From the NCBI RefSeq assembly GCF_017254845.1, contig NZ_JAFKCU010000001.1, forward strand, positions 455,048 to 519,047: a stretch of 64,000 bases of DNA, written 5' to 3'. Both the position numbers and the translations under genes were made by a program. Positions 51,691 through 59,606 of the stretch are shown here, piece by piece. This stretch comes from Algoriphagus pacificus. GTDB lineage: Bacteria > Bacteroidota > Bacteroidia > Cytophagales > Cyclobacteriaceae. The notes under the pieces were generated by a model that saw nothing but the letters and a program-made list of their open reading frames with translations, was not told where the DNA came from and searched no databases. Within the stretch, counting starts at the first letter, position 1; every line of letters starts with the position of its first letter.

Positions 51691-52072
51691 AGCAGTGTAT
51701 TTTTAAAAAGCTGGAAATAGTCATAATTAAAAAAATGACGTTGTTTTTTCTCTAGCTCCGAGGTTAAAAACTAATTGGAATTCCAAACTGAGTTAAAAAA
51801 ATTGACTTTGAAAAAATACAGTGGAATCTATGGATTCTTCATGAAAAAAAATGGAAAAATGGAAATTATGGAAGCTATTGACTGTGATGAAAATACCTTT
51901 TTTTGAGATTGAAAAAGTCCTTCCAGAAATCCAACAATGACTTTGAAGATGAGATTAAATCAAAAATGTAATTATTAACTTTTTTACGAAAGCTGAATAT
52001 GCCAGAATCAGGTTAATTGTGACCAAAAATTGAGATTGGGTTGTCAAAACTTTAGGATTGTGGAAAAAAAGC
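51691..52072. other. AT-rich leader region of the LanB-like gene
   Basis: Divergent region between the small HTH gene and the LanB-like gene. It contains short fragments only; an in-frame ATG at 51851 leads to a 31-codon stretch with IPFFEIEKV that resembles the start of LanB proteins but ends at a stop. No convincing gene. Confidence 0.45.
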
Positions 52073-54691
52073 ATGGATTTTTTATATCGCATCCCTCTCT
52101 TTCAATTTGATATTTCAAATCAAGAAGAAATCGCCAAAAACTGGGAAGAAATCTTGGAAGCCATAAAATTCAGTTCAAAGGATTTCTATAATTCTATCAA
52201 ATCAACCCAATTTGAAAAATTGGATCAACGTTCAAAAATCAAACTTTATAAATACCTGATCAGGGGAAGATTCCGACCTACCCCTTTTGGAAAGCTTGCA
52301 GGTGTAGGTCTGGGGAAATGGAGTAATGCCCACTTACCTATTCAGTTCAAGGATATAATAGAGAGTACAAAATTTAGGTTTACTAATCTTTACCAAGAGA
52401 GCCAGCCAAAACAAGATAGTTTTAGACTTGTACTGGGTATATCCAAAAGACTCGGGTACATTCAGGCATATATTTATAATAAAACTTCATCCCGGTGGAA
52501 GCTATGCAAAATACTCCCAAATAGGGTTTTCGATTTGATTTTAGAAAAATTTGCGCATTCAGAAATTGATTACAAGCGTTTTTCTATTGCGATGGAAGGT
52601 GAATTCGGAGAGGAAGGAACTAAACTTGCATCTGAATTCTGGAACATGATTTTGGAAACAGGCTTCTTGTATCCTACCCATCCCAAAAGAAAACTAGATT
52701 TCAATTCCGGCAATACCTTTCTAGGCAATCTGTTGAAAGTATCAAATTCAGTAGAAAAAAGACTAGATGAATTTGTTAAGGGATCAGGTAATTTGTTTGT
52801 AAAGGAAAAAAGCCCTTATCTCACCAATTTTAAAAAATGGTTTGCAGATTGTTATGATGACCGCTATATCACTTTAGCCAACCTGTTGGAGAATCCCCAT
52901 TTTAAGACAGGATTATTTTTTTCAGTAGACAATGCATCAGATTTTACATCCGAAAAAATCGATATACAGCATCGGAACCTTTCAGAAATAGATAGAATTG
53001 ACCTGGAAAAGACAGTTTCCAAAAAAGAATTGGCCACTGAAATTTTTGACGTACAAGTTTTATTTAGGTTAGATGGATTTGGCAATCCTATCATAGAAAA
53101 TATAGTGTGCAACAGGCCTTTCGTCTATATAGGCAGGTTTAACCAATGCAAAGAAATAAAAGCATTTTCGGGAAGAATAAAAGAAAGAATCTACCAGGAT
53201 CAAGAGTCCATATATGCAAATATTGGACTGATGGAAACCCCTGCCATTAATACCATCTGTGATGTAGAAAACATTTTTGAATGGGAAATCAGTCCTTTAC
53301 CTAACAATAATCCCAAAAACATCGGATATGAGGATATTTGGATAGGTTTAATAGAAGGAAGGATGTTTTTATATCATGAAAAGACCGGTAAAGTAATTGT
53401 ACCTGTTGTCTTACATCCGTTAAACGGAAAGGAAATCAGTCATCCCATCCAGCGGCTATTATGGGAGATTGCACACCAGGACAGATTTAGATTTTTGCCC
53501 TATACAATGAATGATCGCGATTACAGCCCAGGCTACTATTGGGAGGGCTTATGTATCCAGCCAAAAAGATGGCAAATAAACCTTCAGACTATCCCATCAC
53601 AAAATGACCTGCGCTTTTATCTGGATCAAATTGGCATTTCGGACATATTCCATGCTGGAAATCAGGATCAGGAGCTTTTAATTAATCGGAAAGTTGAATT
53701 GGAAATGGAAGTTTTGTGGGATGAACTGAAAAAAAAGAAGAAACTGACTTTGTGCGAAGTCCATTGGTACCAATCGAACTCTGAGAGTATAAATCCCAGC
53801 CCTAGACTTTACCCTCAATTTGTCTATCAATTCTCCAAACAAATCGAACCAGTAAAAAGAATTGAATCATTTAACCCCCAATCCAATTACGACAAAAATT
53901 GGCTATGTCTGGTATTGGAAAGCAACAGTTCGGAACTAGAGGATACCTTGGAAAAAATTGGTGTATATCTATCAAGTTTGTCCAAGAGAGAAGAAAAAAG
54001 CCAATGGTTTTATGTGGTCTATCCCAAAGAAAATTTTATTGAAATCAGGCTCAGGTTTCTGATTTCAGAAATTACAAAAAAACATCATTTCTCTACTAAG
54101 CTCAGTTTTTTCTTTGATAAGGAGAATATTAATTGGAAAACCGCCAGATATTACCCGGAATTTAACAAATATGGAAAAGAAGGACTTCAGACTTCCGAAC
54201 ATCTATTTTGTCTTGAGTCAGACTTTATCCTATTAGGGTCTTCAGCAATTAACCAAAAACTTTTTTTGGAGGAGACATTGAAAAAAGATATCGTGGTAGC
54301 ATTGTGGAAAATGGTCTTCCAGGCCAAAGATCTCTCCGGAGAAATGTTTATCGTTTTCAAACTGATGGTGAAAAGATTCTCCCCTGATTTAACTGCAAGG
54401 TTTAAACGAGAATTCAAACCTATCATGGAAGTCGATTTTCATCAGTTCCCTATTGAAGATTACCTGTTAAGGATTAGCAGACATGAATTTTATAACAAGA
54501 CGCAAAAAGAGAAAGAAAATCTTCTTCTAAACCATTTGCATATGATGATCAACCGGTTTTTCCCGATGAATTCCTTCCTAGTTGAAAAGGAGCTTTGGTA
54601 TCGGCTTTACAGGGAACTGGGAAGGGAAATTTTCAAAAAGACCGATCGAAAAAAGTCCATACAAAATGCCGAAAATCACCGGATAACCTAA
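52073..54691 (+). CDS. Lantibiotic-dehydratase (LanB)-like protein, full length
   Basis: An 872-residue protein whose ATG at 52073 gives the LanB opening MDFLYRIPLFQFDI; a TTG five codons upstream is less likely. The core has LIRGRFRPTPFGKLAGVGLG (residues about 65-82), the RPTPFG signature that binds the precursor and glutamyl-tRNA in dehydratases. The C-terminal elimination (SpaB-like) domain shows FIEIRLRF and YYPEFNKYGKEGLQTSEHLF. LanB enzymes glutamylate Ser/Thr and then eliminate to dehydroamino acids. No LanC cyclase or classic lanthipeptide precursor is in the window, so the true substrate may be unusual. Confidence 0.9.
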   Translation: MDFLYRIPLFQFDISNQEEIAKNWEEILEAIKFSSKDFYNSIKSTQFEKLDQRSKIKLYKYLIRGRFRPTPFGKLAGVGLGKWSNAHLPIQFKDIIESTKFRFTNLYQESQPKQDSFRLVLGISKRLGYIQAYIYNKTSSRWKLCKILPNRVFDLILEKFAHSEIDYKRFSIAMEGEFGEEGTKLASEFWNMILETGFLYPTHPKRKLDFNSGNTFLGNLLKVSNSVEKRLDEFVKGSGNLFVKEKSPYLTNFKKWFADCYDDRYITLANLLENPHFKTGLFFSVDNASDFTSEKIDIQHRNLSEIDRIDLEKTVSKKELATEIFDVQVLFRLDGFGNPIIENIVCNRPFVYIGRFNQCKEIKAFSGRIKERIYQDQESIYANIGLMETPAINTICDVENIFEWEISPLPNNNPKNIGYEDIWIGLIEGRMFLYHEKTGKVIVPVVLHPLNGKEISHPIQRLLWEIAHQDRFRFLPYTMNDRDYSPGYYWEGLCIQPKRWQINLQTIPSQNDLRFYLDQIGISDIFHAGNQDQELLINRKVELEMEVLWDELKKKKKLTLCEVHWYQSNSESINPSPRLYPQFVYQFSKQIEPVKRIESFNPQSNYDKNWLCLVLESNSSELEDTLEKIGVYLSSLSKREEKSQWFYVVYPKENFIEIRLRFLISEITKKHHFSTKLSFFFDKENINWKTARYYPEFNKYGKEGLQTSEHLFCLESDFILLGSSAINQKLFLEETLKKDIVVALWKMVFQAKDLSGEMFIVFKLMVKRFSPDLTARFKREFKPIMEVDFHQFPIEDYLLRISRHEFYNKTQKEKENLLLNHLHMMINRFFPMNSFLVEKELWYRLYRELGREIFKKTDRKKSIQNAENHRIT

Positions 54692-54723
54692 ATTGATTTC
54701 CTCCTGATGACCCCAACAAAATA

Positions 54724-55452
54724 TCAGGTCAACAATCTATCATTCATGATATCCAATAACTCACCTTTAAAAATTCTGCTAATTGGAAGTATTTTCCCTG
54801 AGGCCAAAACACATTCTTTGGGCATTATTTCTTTCAACTGCAAAACATTGACTGCAAAAGATTGGTGAATTCTTATAAGTGTGGGCAAATTGATCTTATT
54901 AAGAGTAGTCTGGAAATTATTAGTTACAGAATACTTCTTCAAGTCAGTAGTGAAAATGTATGAATTTTTCCCTTGCTGTTCTACATACTCTATTTTCTCC
55001 AGCATAATCATTTGTCTTTTATGGGAACCTTTCTCTCCAAAAATCACATACTTCTTTTTTAAAAATTCTTTGATATTGGGATTTCGCTGCAAAAAGAAGC
55101 TGGCCTTTTTTAGTCCTTTAGAAAGCATTGGAAATTTTATTGGCTTTTCCACAAAATGAACAGCGTCCACCATAAATCCTTCCAAGGCATATTTGGTAAA
55201 ACCGGAGCAAATAATGACTGGAATTTTTAATTCAGATAATTGATTGATCAATTCCAAACCTCCAAGATGAGGCATAACAATATCTGTCACCAAAATATCA
55301 GCTTTGCCAGCTAACATAAAATCCAGACCCAGCATAGGATCTGTAGTTGCAAACTCTACATGAAAACCCGGTATCATCGCAATTAAATCCCTGAGTTTTT
55401 CAAGTGTTTGCTCCTCATCGTCTATTAGGCATAATTTGATTTTCTGTGTCAT
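54724..55452 (-). CDS. LytTR-type response regulator
   Basis: A 242-residue regulator. The receiver domain has LCLIDDEEQTLEKL, phospho-acceptor Asp 57 (ADILVTDIVMPHLGG) and the later Lys in FVEKPI. The C-terminal LytTR DNA-binding domain has MIMLEKIEYVEQQGKNSYIF and LPTLIRIHQSFAVNVLQL. Its 5' end overlaps the 3' end of the histidine kinase by 38 bases. The gene is convergent with the LanB-like gene, 32 bp apart, suggesting regulation of that locus, though not proven. Confidence 0.95.
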   Translation of the reverse strand: MTQKIKLCLIDDEEQTLEKLRDLIAMIPGFHVEFATTDPMLGLDFMLAGKADILVTDIVMPHLGGLELINQLSELKIPVIICSGFTKYALEGFMVDAVHFVEKPIKFPMLSKGLKKASFFLQRNPNIKEFLKKKYVIFGEKGSHKRQMIMLEKIEYVEQQGKNSYIFTTDLKKYSVTNNFQTTLNKINLPTLIRIHQSFAVNVLQLKEIMPKECVLASGKILPISRIFKGELLDIMNDRLLT

Positions 55453-56575
55453 AAAAAATAGTTATTAAAATAGAATACTCTTGTCCATCGCTTGAGATGA
55501 AATAATTAAAATCATCACCAAAGTAATGCTGCAGGATCCTTAAGACCGTTCCAGAGCCAAAACCTGAGCCTATTTCAGAGGGTCCTTTCAATATTGGATT
55601 ACAGATCAATGCTGTAAAAATGAAAGTATTGGGTTTATCAGAAGGTCTTATAAAAAATCTGATCAAAATAGGAAGATTGGGGTTCCTGAAATCGCCATGT
55701 AAAAATGCATTTTCGACCAGTGTCAGTATGGTAAGTTTTGGTAGGAAAAGATATTCTGACAATGAATAAAAATCCTCTATTTCAAAAATGACCGACAGGG
55801 TACCAAATCGAGCTTCTAGACATATCAGATAGGATTGAAATGCTTCGATTTCTTCATTTATAAAATTGGGTGCTTCCAGACTTTTAAAGCTATATCGGAT
55901 CAAAGAACTTAAGTTCTCAAACTCTTCCACGCTTTCTTTGGAGCACTCGGCTATTTTTATAGAAACAAAGGAAAGCGTATTGAAAACGAAATGTGGGCTT
56001 ATCTGAATAGATCGATGCTCTATCCACAGTCTGTCCTTTTCTATCTGAATTTTTTCCTTATCTAAAAGGATCTCCTTCTTTTGAATCTCATCTCTGAGCT
56101 TCTGTTGCTGTAAAAGAAAGTTTTTTCGTGAAATCCAAAACGCAGCGGTAAAGACCAAAAACTGAAAAATCCTCAACGATTCGAGAAGCAAAAATTCAAA
56201 ACTGTCAGGCTTAATTTTATGAAATCCTTTGAGGTAGGTAAATTTTAAAGAAAAGAACACAAATAATACTACTACCAACAAAAAAACGGCCTTGAATTTA
56301 TTTCGGCTTTCATCCATGCCAGGAAGTGTATCGATTAAAAAAAATCCAATGACTAAAAATCCAGCTATAAAATTATATAAAGGAATTACCGGGTCGTTTA
56401 CCGGCCTTTTAAGGAGAATTATTACGCAGAAATCAAGTAAAAAATAAAGTGCCCAGAGTAGAAAAAGCAAAAGAATTGGCTTTTCCAAAACTTTCCCCAT
56501 AATGCGTTTTATACCTGAACTGATGTTACTTATACCCTTCTTTTCGGTAGGTGGATGAAATGCGATAGTTTCCAT
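55415..56575 (-). CDS. LytS-type sensor histidine kinase
   Basis: A 386-residue membrane kinase with four or more N-terminal helices (PILLLFLLWALYFLLDFCVI and the AFWISRKNFLLQQ region), a short coiled coil, then the His_kinase domain: SIQISPHFVFNTLSFV with the phospho-acceptor His (about 190) and the ATPase N-box LTLVENAFLHGDF. It probably senses an envelope or peptide signal and phosphorylates the LytTR regulator encoded just downstream. Such pairs often sit near peptide or bacteriocin genes. Confidence 0.95.
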   Translation of the reverse strand: METIAFHPPTEKKGISNISSGIKRIMGKVLEKPILLLFLLWALYFLLDFCVIILLKRPVNDPVIPLYNFIAGFLVIGFFLIDTLPGMDESRNKFKAVFLLVVVLFVFFSLKFTYLKGFHKIKPDSFEFLLLESLRIFQFLVFTAAFWISRKNFLLQQQKLRDEIQKKEILLDKEKIQIEKDRLWIEHRSIQISPHFVFNTLSFVSIKIAECSKESVEEFENLSSLIRYSFKSLEAPNFINEEIEAFQSYLICLEARFGTLSVIFEIEDFYSLSEYLFLPKLTILTLVENAFLHGDFRNPNLPILIRFFIRPSDKPNTFIFTALICNPILKGPSEIGSGFGSGTVLRILQHYFGDDFNYFISSDGQEYSILITIFYDTENQIMPNRR

Positions 56576-56597
56576 GGTATCAAATAAAAATTCACAT

Positions 56598-56744
56598 ATG
56601 ACAAAGAATCAAGAATTGGAGCAATGCAGAAAAGCGCTCAAATCATTTAGGATCATTGGAAATGATTCAGGAAAAACAGGGAAAAGCAACCGTACCACCG
56701 CAAGCTTTTTCAGGGAATGCCTGACTACCATTACCACAATTTAA
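56598..56744 (+). CDS. Possible small peptide (48 aa), candidate precursor
   Basis: Divergent from the kinase, a 48-residue ORF starts MTKNQELEQCRKALKSFRII and ends ECLTTITTI. The C-terminal half is rich in Ser/Thr (GNDSGKTGKSNRTTASFFRE) and contains one Cys there, compatible in kind with a RiPP precursor whose Ser/Thr could be dehydrated. A-rich leader upstream of the ATG. No double-Gly or other known leader motif, so the role is a guess. The region downstream to 56880 has an ACCGGA/TCCGGT hairpin at 56819-56837 but no clear T-run. Confidence 0.4.
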   Translation: MTKNQELEQCRKALKSFRIIGNDSGKTGKSNRTTASFFRECLTTITTI

Positions 56745-56880
56745 AAAAGGACTAAGCGTCCAAAAGAGATTATTAAGGGTAAGACCTAAAAGATTACCCA
56801 CTACTTAAACTAGGAAAGACCGGATCGCCATTCCGGTGGAGAAGACCTCCAATCCAAAGGATCGATTGAATTCGGTCCTT

Positions 56881-57096
56881 TTATTTTTGATCGGGTTTCC
56901 CAAAAAGTGAATTTTCAAGTTCACTTACAGGTATACCATGAAAATCAGCAAACTCCTTCACAGTCAGAATTTGTATTTTGCTCTTGCCCAAACTAGCTTT
57001 TGCCTGATTGAGCATATTATAAGCGCAAGACTTACTCCTTCCTGTAAAATTCATGATATCCTGAGCATAGATGACTCTTCTATGATTCAGTTCCAA
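56881..57096 (-). CDS. Small helix-turn-helix-like protein (copy 2)
   Basis: A 71-residue paralog of the 51496-51690 protein: MELNHRRVIYAQDIMNFTGR, YNMLNQAKASLGK and ILTVKEFADFHGIPVSELE. The shared IYxxDIM and EFADF motifs are plain by eye. Excisionase-like binding is likely. Its presence on the far side of the LanB/kinase block supports the idea of a mobile or duplicated module. Confidence 0.75.
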   Translation of the reverse strand: MELNHRRVIYAQDIMNFTGRSKSCAYNMLNQAKASLGKSKIQILTVKEFADFHGIPVSELENSLFGKPDQK

Positions 57097-57487
57097 TAAT
57101 ATTTAAGTAATAGTTTAAGAATGGCAGGAATTAAGACCTAGCCATTCCACCAGTATACCGCTTTTTCGAAAAAGTAATTTATAATTAGTCTATTCTAATA
57201 ACTTTTAGTTTGAAAAACAAATACTACTTAAAATTTTAATACTAAGCTTTTATTATCGGTTGGATTATTATTCGAAATGTAAAAAATGAGTGTTAACCTG
57301 GTTGCCTGATATACCCTAATTAAGTGTCATCTATACCAATATCAAGTCATTTGTACCCATTTTTTGCAAATACATCCTTATTAGCAGGAACTTTAAGCAA
57401 AAGGTAAAAGTAGAATTACAAGCTAGTTCAAATCATTTTGACCCAAAATTAGAGTCTTTGGATTAGTGAAGGATTAAAACCAATGTT
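57097..57487. other. Divergent promoter region, no gene seen
   Basis: A 390-bp AT-rich stretch between the HTH copy 2 (minus) and the MauE-like gene (plus). I see no ORF or structured RNA. Both promoters should lie here. Confidence 0.5.
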
Positions 57488-57886
57488 ATGGACAAAATAG
57501 CTTCAACAGTTCTGATTCTCCTCTGGACCTATACCGGTTTTGATAAGCTGATACAGTTTGAATCCAGCAGAAAAGCATTTCACAATCAGACATTTCCTGG
57601 GGAGCTGGCAGAGGTGTTGGCATATGTTATTCCGATCACTGAGTTGCTGATTGCCCTGCTCCTGCTCTTTTCTATAACCCGCTGGTGGGGGTATCTGGGA
57701 AGCATTTTACTGCTTTCAGTTTTTACCACCTATGTGGGTCTGATCTGGGTGGGAGCTTTTCCAAGGGTACCATGCAATTGTGCTGGGATCTTGGAAAGTC
57801 TGGGTTGGGCGGAGCACTTTGTTTTGGACCTGGGATTTATTTGGGTGGCAGTTTGGGGACTTTATAATTTAAAATGTAAGAATTAG
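57488..57886 (+). CDS. MauE/DoxX-like redox-associated membrane protein
   Basis: A 132-residue protein with four transmembrane helices: MDKIASTVLILLWTYTGFDK, AEVLAYVIPITELLIALLLL, GYLGSILLLSVFTTYVGLIW and the last LDLGFIWVAVWGLYNL. The RVPCNCAGI Cys pair between helices 3 and 4 is the MauE hallmark and fits thiol oxidation or electron transfer in the periplasm. It is 1.4 kb upstream of the DUF6520 gene, on the same strand. Substrate unknown. Confidence 0.88.
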   Translation: MDKIASTVLILLWTYTGFDKLIQFESSRKAFHNQTFPGELAEVLAYVIPITELLIALLLLFSITRWWGYLGSILLLSVFTTYVGLIWVGAFPRVPCNCAGILESLGWAEHFVLDLGFIWVAVWGLYNLKCKN

Positions 57887-57996
57887 AAATTTAAAATGAA
57901 TTGGAAATTGGAGGTTTGGAAGCAGGGAGTTGGGTAGTTAATTCAGAAGGATAAAGCCTGCCTACCGGAGGTAGGTTAGAAAGCTGAAAAGAGGAT

Positions 57997-58158
57997 GGTT
58001 CAATTAACACTTGGTAGTCTGACCCTGAAGGTGTCAAATGTAGTAGCCCCGGGTAAGGAGGTACGACATAACCCGGGGATTGAAAGATTATCATTTGTTC
58101 CTGCGCTGGTCCGGAATTGTCAATAGGAGACGGATAGATTTGCCAGCAAGATGGAAAC
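57997..58158 (+). repeat. Structured non-coding repeat, copy C
   Basis: It starts GGTTCAATTAACACTTGG and ends CCAGCAAGATGGAAAC. The middle hairpin differs (AGCCCCGGGT with ACCCGGGG) from the CCGCCACGG hairpin of copies A, B and D, suggesting compensatory or modular exchange of stems. Confidence 0.85.
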
Positions 58159-58171
58159 CAGATGATTTAAG

Positions 58172-58226
58172 ATTTGAATTCTGGACAAAATGAATCCTCT
58201 AAGATACGCGAGTGAGGACACTCGCT
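58172..58226 (+). repeat. 55-bp module preceding copy D
   Basis: Identical to 50214-50268, including the GCGAGTG/CACTCGC hairpin. Confidence 0.9.
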
Positions 58227-58236
58227 AGGGCAACCA

Positions 58237-58436
58237 TTTAGAAATCAAATGATCCAAGCCTCCCTTGGGGGACTGACCGCAGAGGGGACAAATATTAATA
58301 GCCCCGCCACGGCGGGCAGGCCAGGGTTTCGCCGCGATAGCTATCGGGCGACTGGGTTTAAAGGAATGTTATTTCATCAGCGCTGGCCCGGGATCGTCAT
58401 TCGGATAGGATGGCGTTACGCCAGCAAGATGAAAAC
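58237..58436 (+). repeat. Structured non-coding repeat, copy D
   Basis: It shares with copy A the start TTTAGAAATCAAATGATCC, the CGCCACGGCGGGCAGGCCAG block and the end CCAGCAAGATGAAAAC. It is preceded by the 55-bp module of copy B, so it joins the upstream part of one copy to the body of another. Confidence 0.85.
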
Positions 58437-58454
58437 GAATCGCAATGTGGGAAT

Positions 58455-58494
58455 GATCTGTGAAGACCCGCCTGCTGACGGGCAGGCACAGACC
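58455..58494. repeat. GATCTGTG-type palindrome, intergenic copy
   Basis: A 40-bp palindrome starting GATCTGTGAAGACCCGCC and ending GGGCAGGCACAGACC. It aligns with the coding element at 48617-48657. Confidence 0.65.
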
Positions 58495-58918
58495 CTAGTG
58501 TGGAAGAAACCCCTAATTCAGGTATGATAAATTAAAAGGGCGGCCCTGTGAAACCGCCCAACAGCACTGAAAAGGTAAGAAACAGGGCTGTGAAAAATAA
58601 TAAAATGGCTATTCCTTTTTAGGAATTAATGATTACACGGTAAAACCTTCGGGGCTCTAAAAACCCCAAAGGCTTAAGGTACTTGGCGTTAAGTCAATCG
58701 GTATTAAGAAACTTTGTATTAAGTTAACTAATAAAATCAATTGATTTATTCTTTTAGGTAAAAAAAATGAAAAGGTTAGCTGATGAAATACAACCCCTAG
58801 CTAAAATTTCACAATAGGGCTTAAAAAAATAATCATTCAGCCAAGGGCTGAGAAATATACCAGCAATTGACTGGTAAAATATAGTCTCCATCGGAGGCTG
58901 AAATATTAATCTTTTAAA

Positions 58919-59090
58919 TGGGCTGTGAGACCCGACTTCGTACGGGCAGGCTTAGACCATGGATTAGGAGGCTTCGACTCCGCTCAGCCTGACAGGTTAG
59001 CAATTGTGAATGAAACCTTAATGGTCTGTGGAGACACAGACCATGGAGAGAGATATGAAAATAGTGGTCTGTGGTGACACAGACCACGGT
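58919..59090. repeat. Further palindromic elements
   Basis: A TGTGAGACCCGACTTCGTACGG-like element at 58923-58956, a GGTCTGTGGAGACACAGACC hairpin at 59023-59042 and a GGTCTGTGGTGACACAGACC hairpin at 59069-59088. All share the GGTCTGTG/CACAGACC core. A CTTCGACTCCGCTCAGCCTGA segment near 58974 is a further short palindromic element. Confidence 0.6.
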
Positions 59091-59152
59091 TGGAGAACAA
59101 ATAAACGAGATTGCCGCGCTTTGCTAAAGCACGCTCGAGATGACTGTAAAAA

Positions 59153-59302
59153 GAGGCTCATTTCTCTTAATGGTTTGGGCTAAGAGACAAGCCAACGCCG
59201 ATGAGCCTCCAAAAGGGAGATGCCGAAAACCCTTTTTTAGAGTAGGCAAACAACCTGAAACGGTTTTCCTGTTTTTGATTGGTTAAAAAACGGGACATAA
59301 CG
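59153..59302 (+). promoter_or_regulatory. Structured 5' leader of the DUF6520 gene
   Basis: Outer stem GAGGCTCAT (59153-59161)/ATGAGCCTC (59201-59209) encloses an inner CTCTTA (59164-59169)/TAAGAG (59181-59186) stem. A competing pairing of TTGGGCT with AGCCAA is possible. The start codon is about 95 bp after the outer stem. It could be a regulatory RNA, but no known riboswitch is recognised. Confidence 0.5.
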
Positions 59303-59560
59303 ATGAATAAATTAATGAAAAGATTGCCCCTGTTTGCCTTTATTCTGGCAGCGTTTGGGGCCTTTGCTTTCAGTTTTCCAAAAGAGGAAGGCAATATGGA
59401 GCGATGGGCTTTAATTGATGGAGTCTTCCAGGATGTCACTTCAATTGTGACCAGCGGGGAGTATGATTGTGATGCAACTACCGAGCAGATCCATTGCCTC
59501 TACGATGGCAACAATGGAAATCCGGTAAGTCCGATTGAAACCAAGTTCGTTCCACATTAA
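59303..59560 (+). CDS. DUF6520 family secreted mini-protein
   Basis: An 85-residue protein from the ATG at 59303 (an ATG-like start eight codons earlier lacks a signal). The signal peptide is MNKLMKRLPLFAFILAAFGA. The mature peptide begins near FPKEEGNMERWALIDGVF and contains exactly two Cys (YDCDATTEQIHCLYDG). The two Cys may form a disulfide, and Ser/Thr-rich stretches exist. The MauE-like protein and SusCD lie next to it. Function unknown; the DUF6520 assignment is from remembered family composition. Confidence 0.75.
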   Translation: MNKLMKRLPLFAFILAAFGAFAFSFPKEEGNMERWALIDGVFQDVTSIVTSGEYDCDATTEQIHCLYDGNNGNPVSPIETKFVPH

Positions 59561-59570
59561 TAGTTAACTT

Positions 59571-59604
59571 AAATCTCCACGGGAATCCCGTGGAGATTTT
59601 TTTT
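59571..59604. terminator. Bidirectional terminator after DUF6520
   Basis: A 13-bp stem AAATCTCCACGGG/CCCGTGGAGATTT with a three-base loop and a T-run on the plus strand. It separates the DUF6520 gene from the convergent susD-like gene. Confidence 0.9.
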
Positions 59605-59606
59605 GC

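Larger units (their letters stand above)
57887..59302. other. 1.4-kb gene-free, palindrome-rich spacer
   Basis: The spacer between the MauE-like and DUF6520 genes holds structured repeats C and D, several short palindromes, a GGGCGG/CCGCCC hairpin near 58537-58559 and a structured leader. Frames open here (such as 58249-58527) lie within repeats and look spurious. Confidence 0.75.

Noticed and set aside
49868-58436. CRISPR array or diversity-generating retroelement
   Set aside because: Copies are only four, about 160-200 bp, widely spaced, with no regular short spacers, no Cas genes and no reverse transcriptase in the window.
58249-58527. Open frame of 92 residues across copy D and a palindrome
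   Set aside because: It is formed by the repeat and the CACAGACC palindrome; the same repeat sequence in copies A and B gives no equivalent frame, so it is not a gene.
59167-59439. Minus-strand frame opposite the DUF6520 gene
   Set aside because: It overlaps the well-formed secreted mini-protein and its structured leader; no motif supports it.
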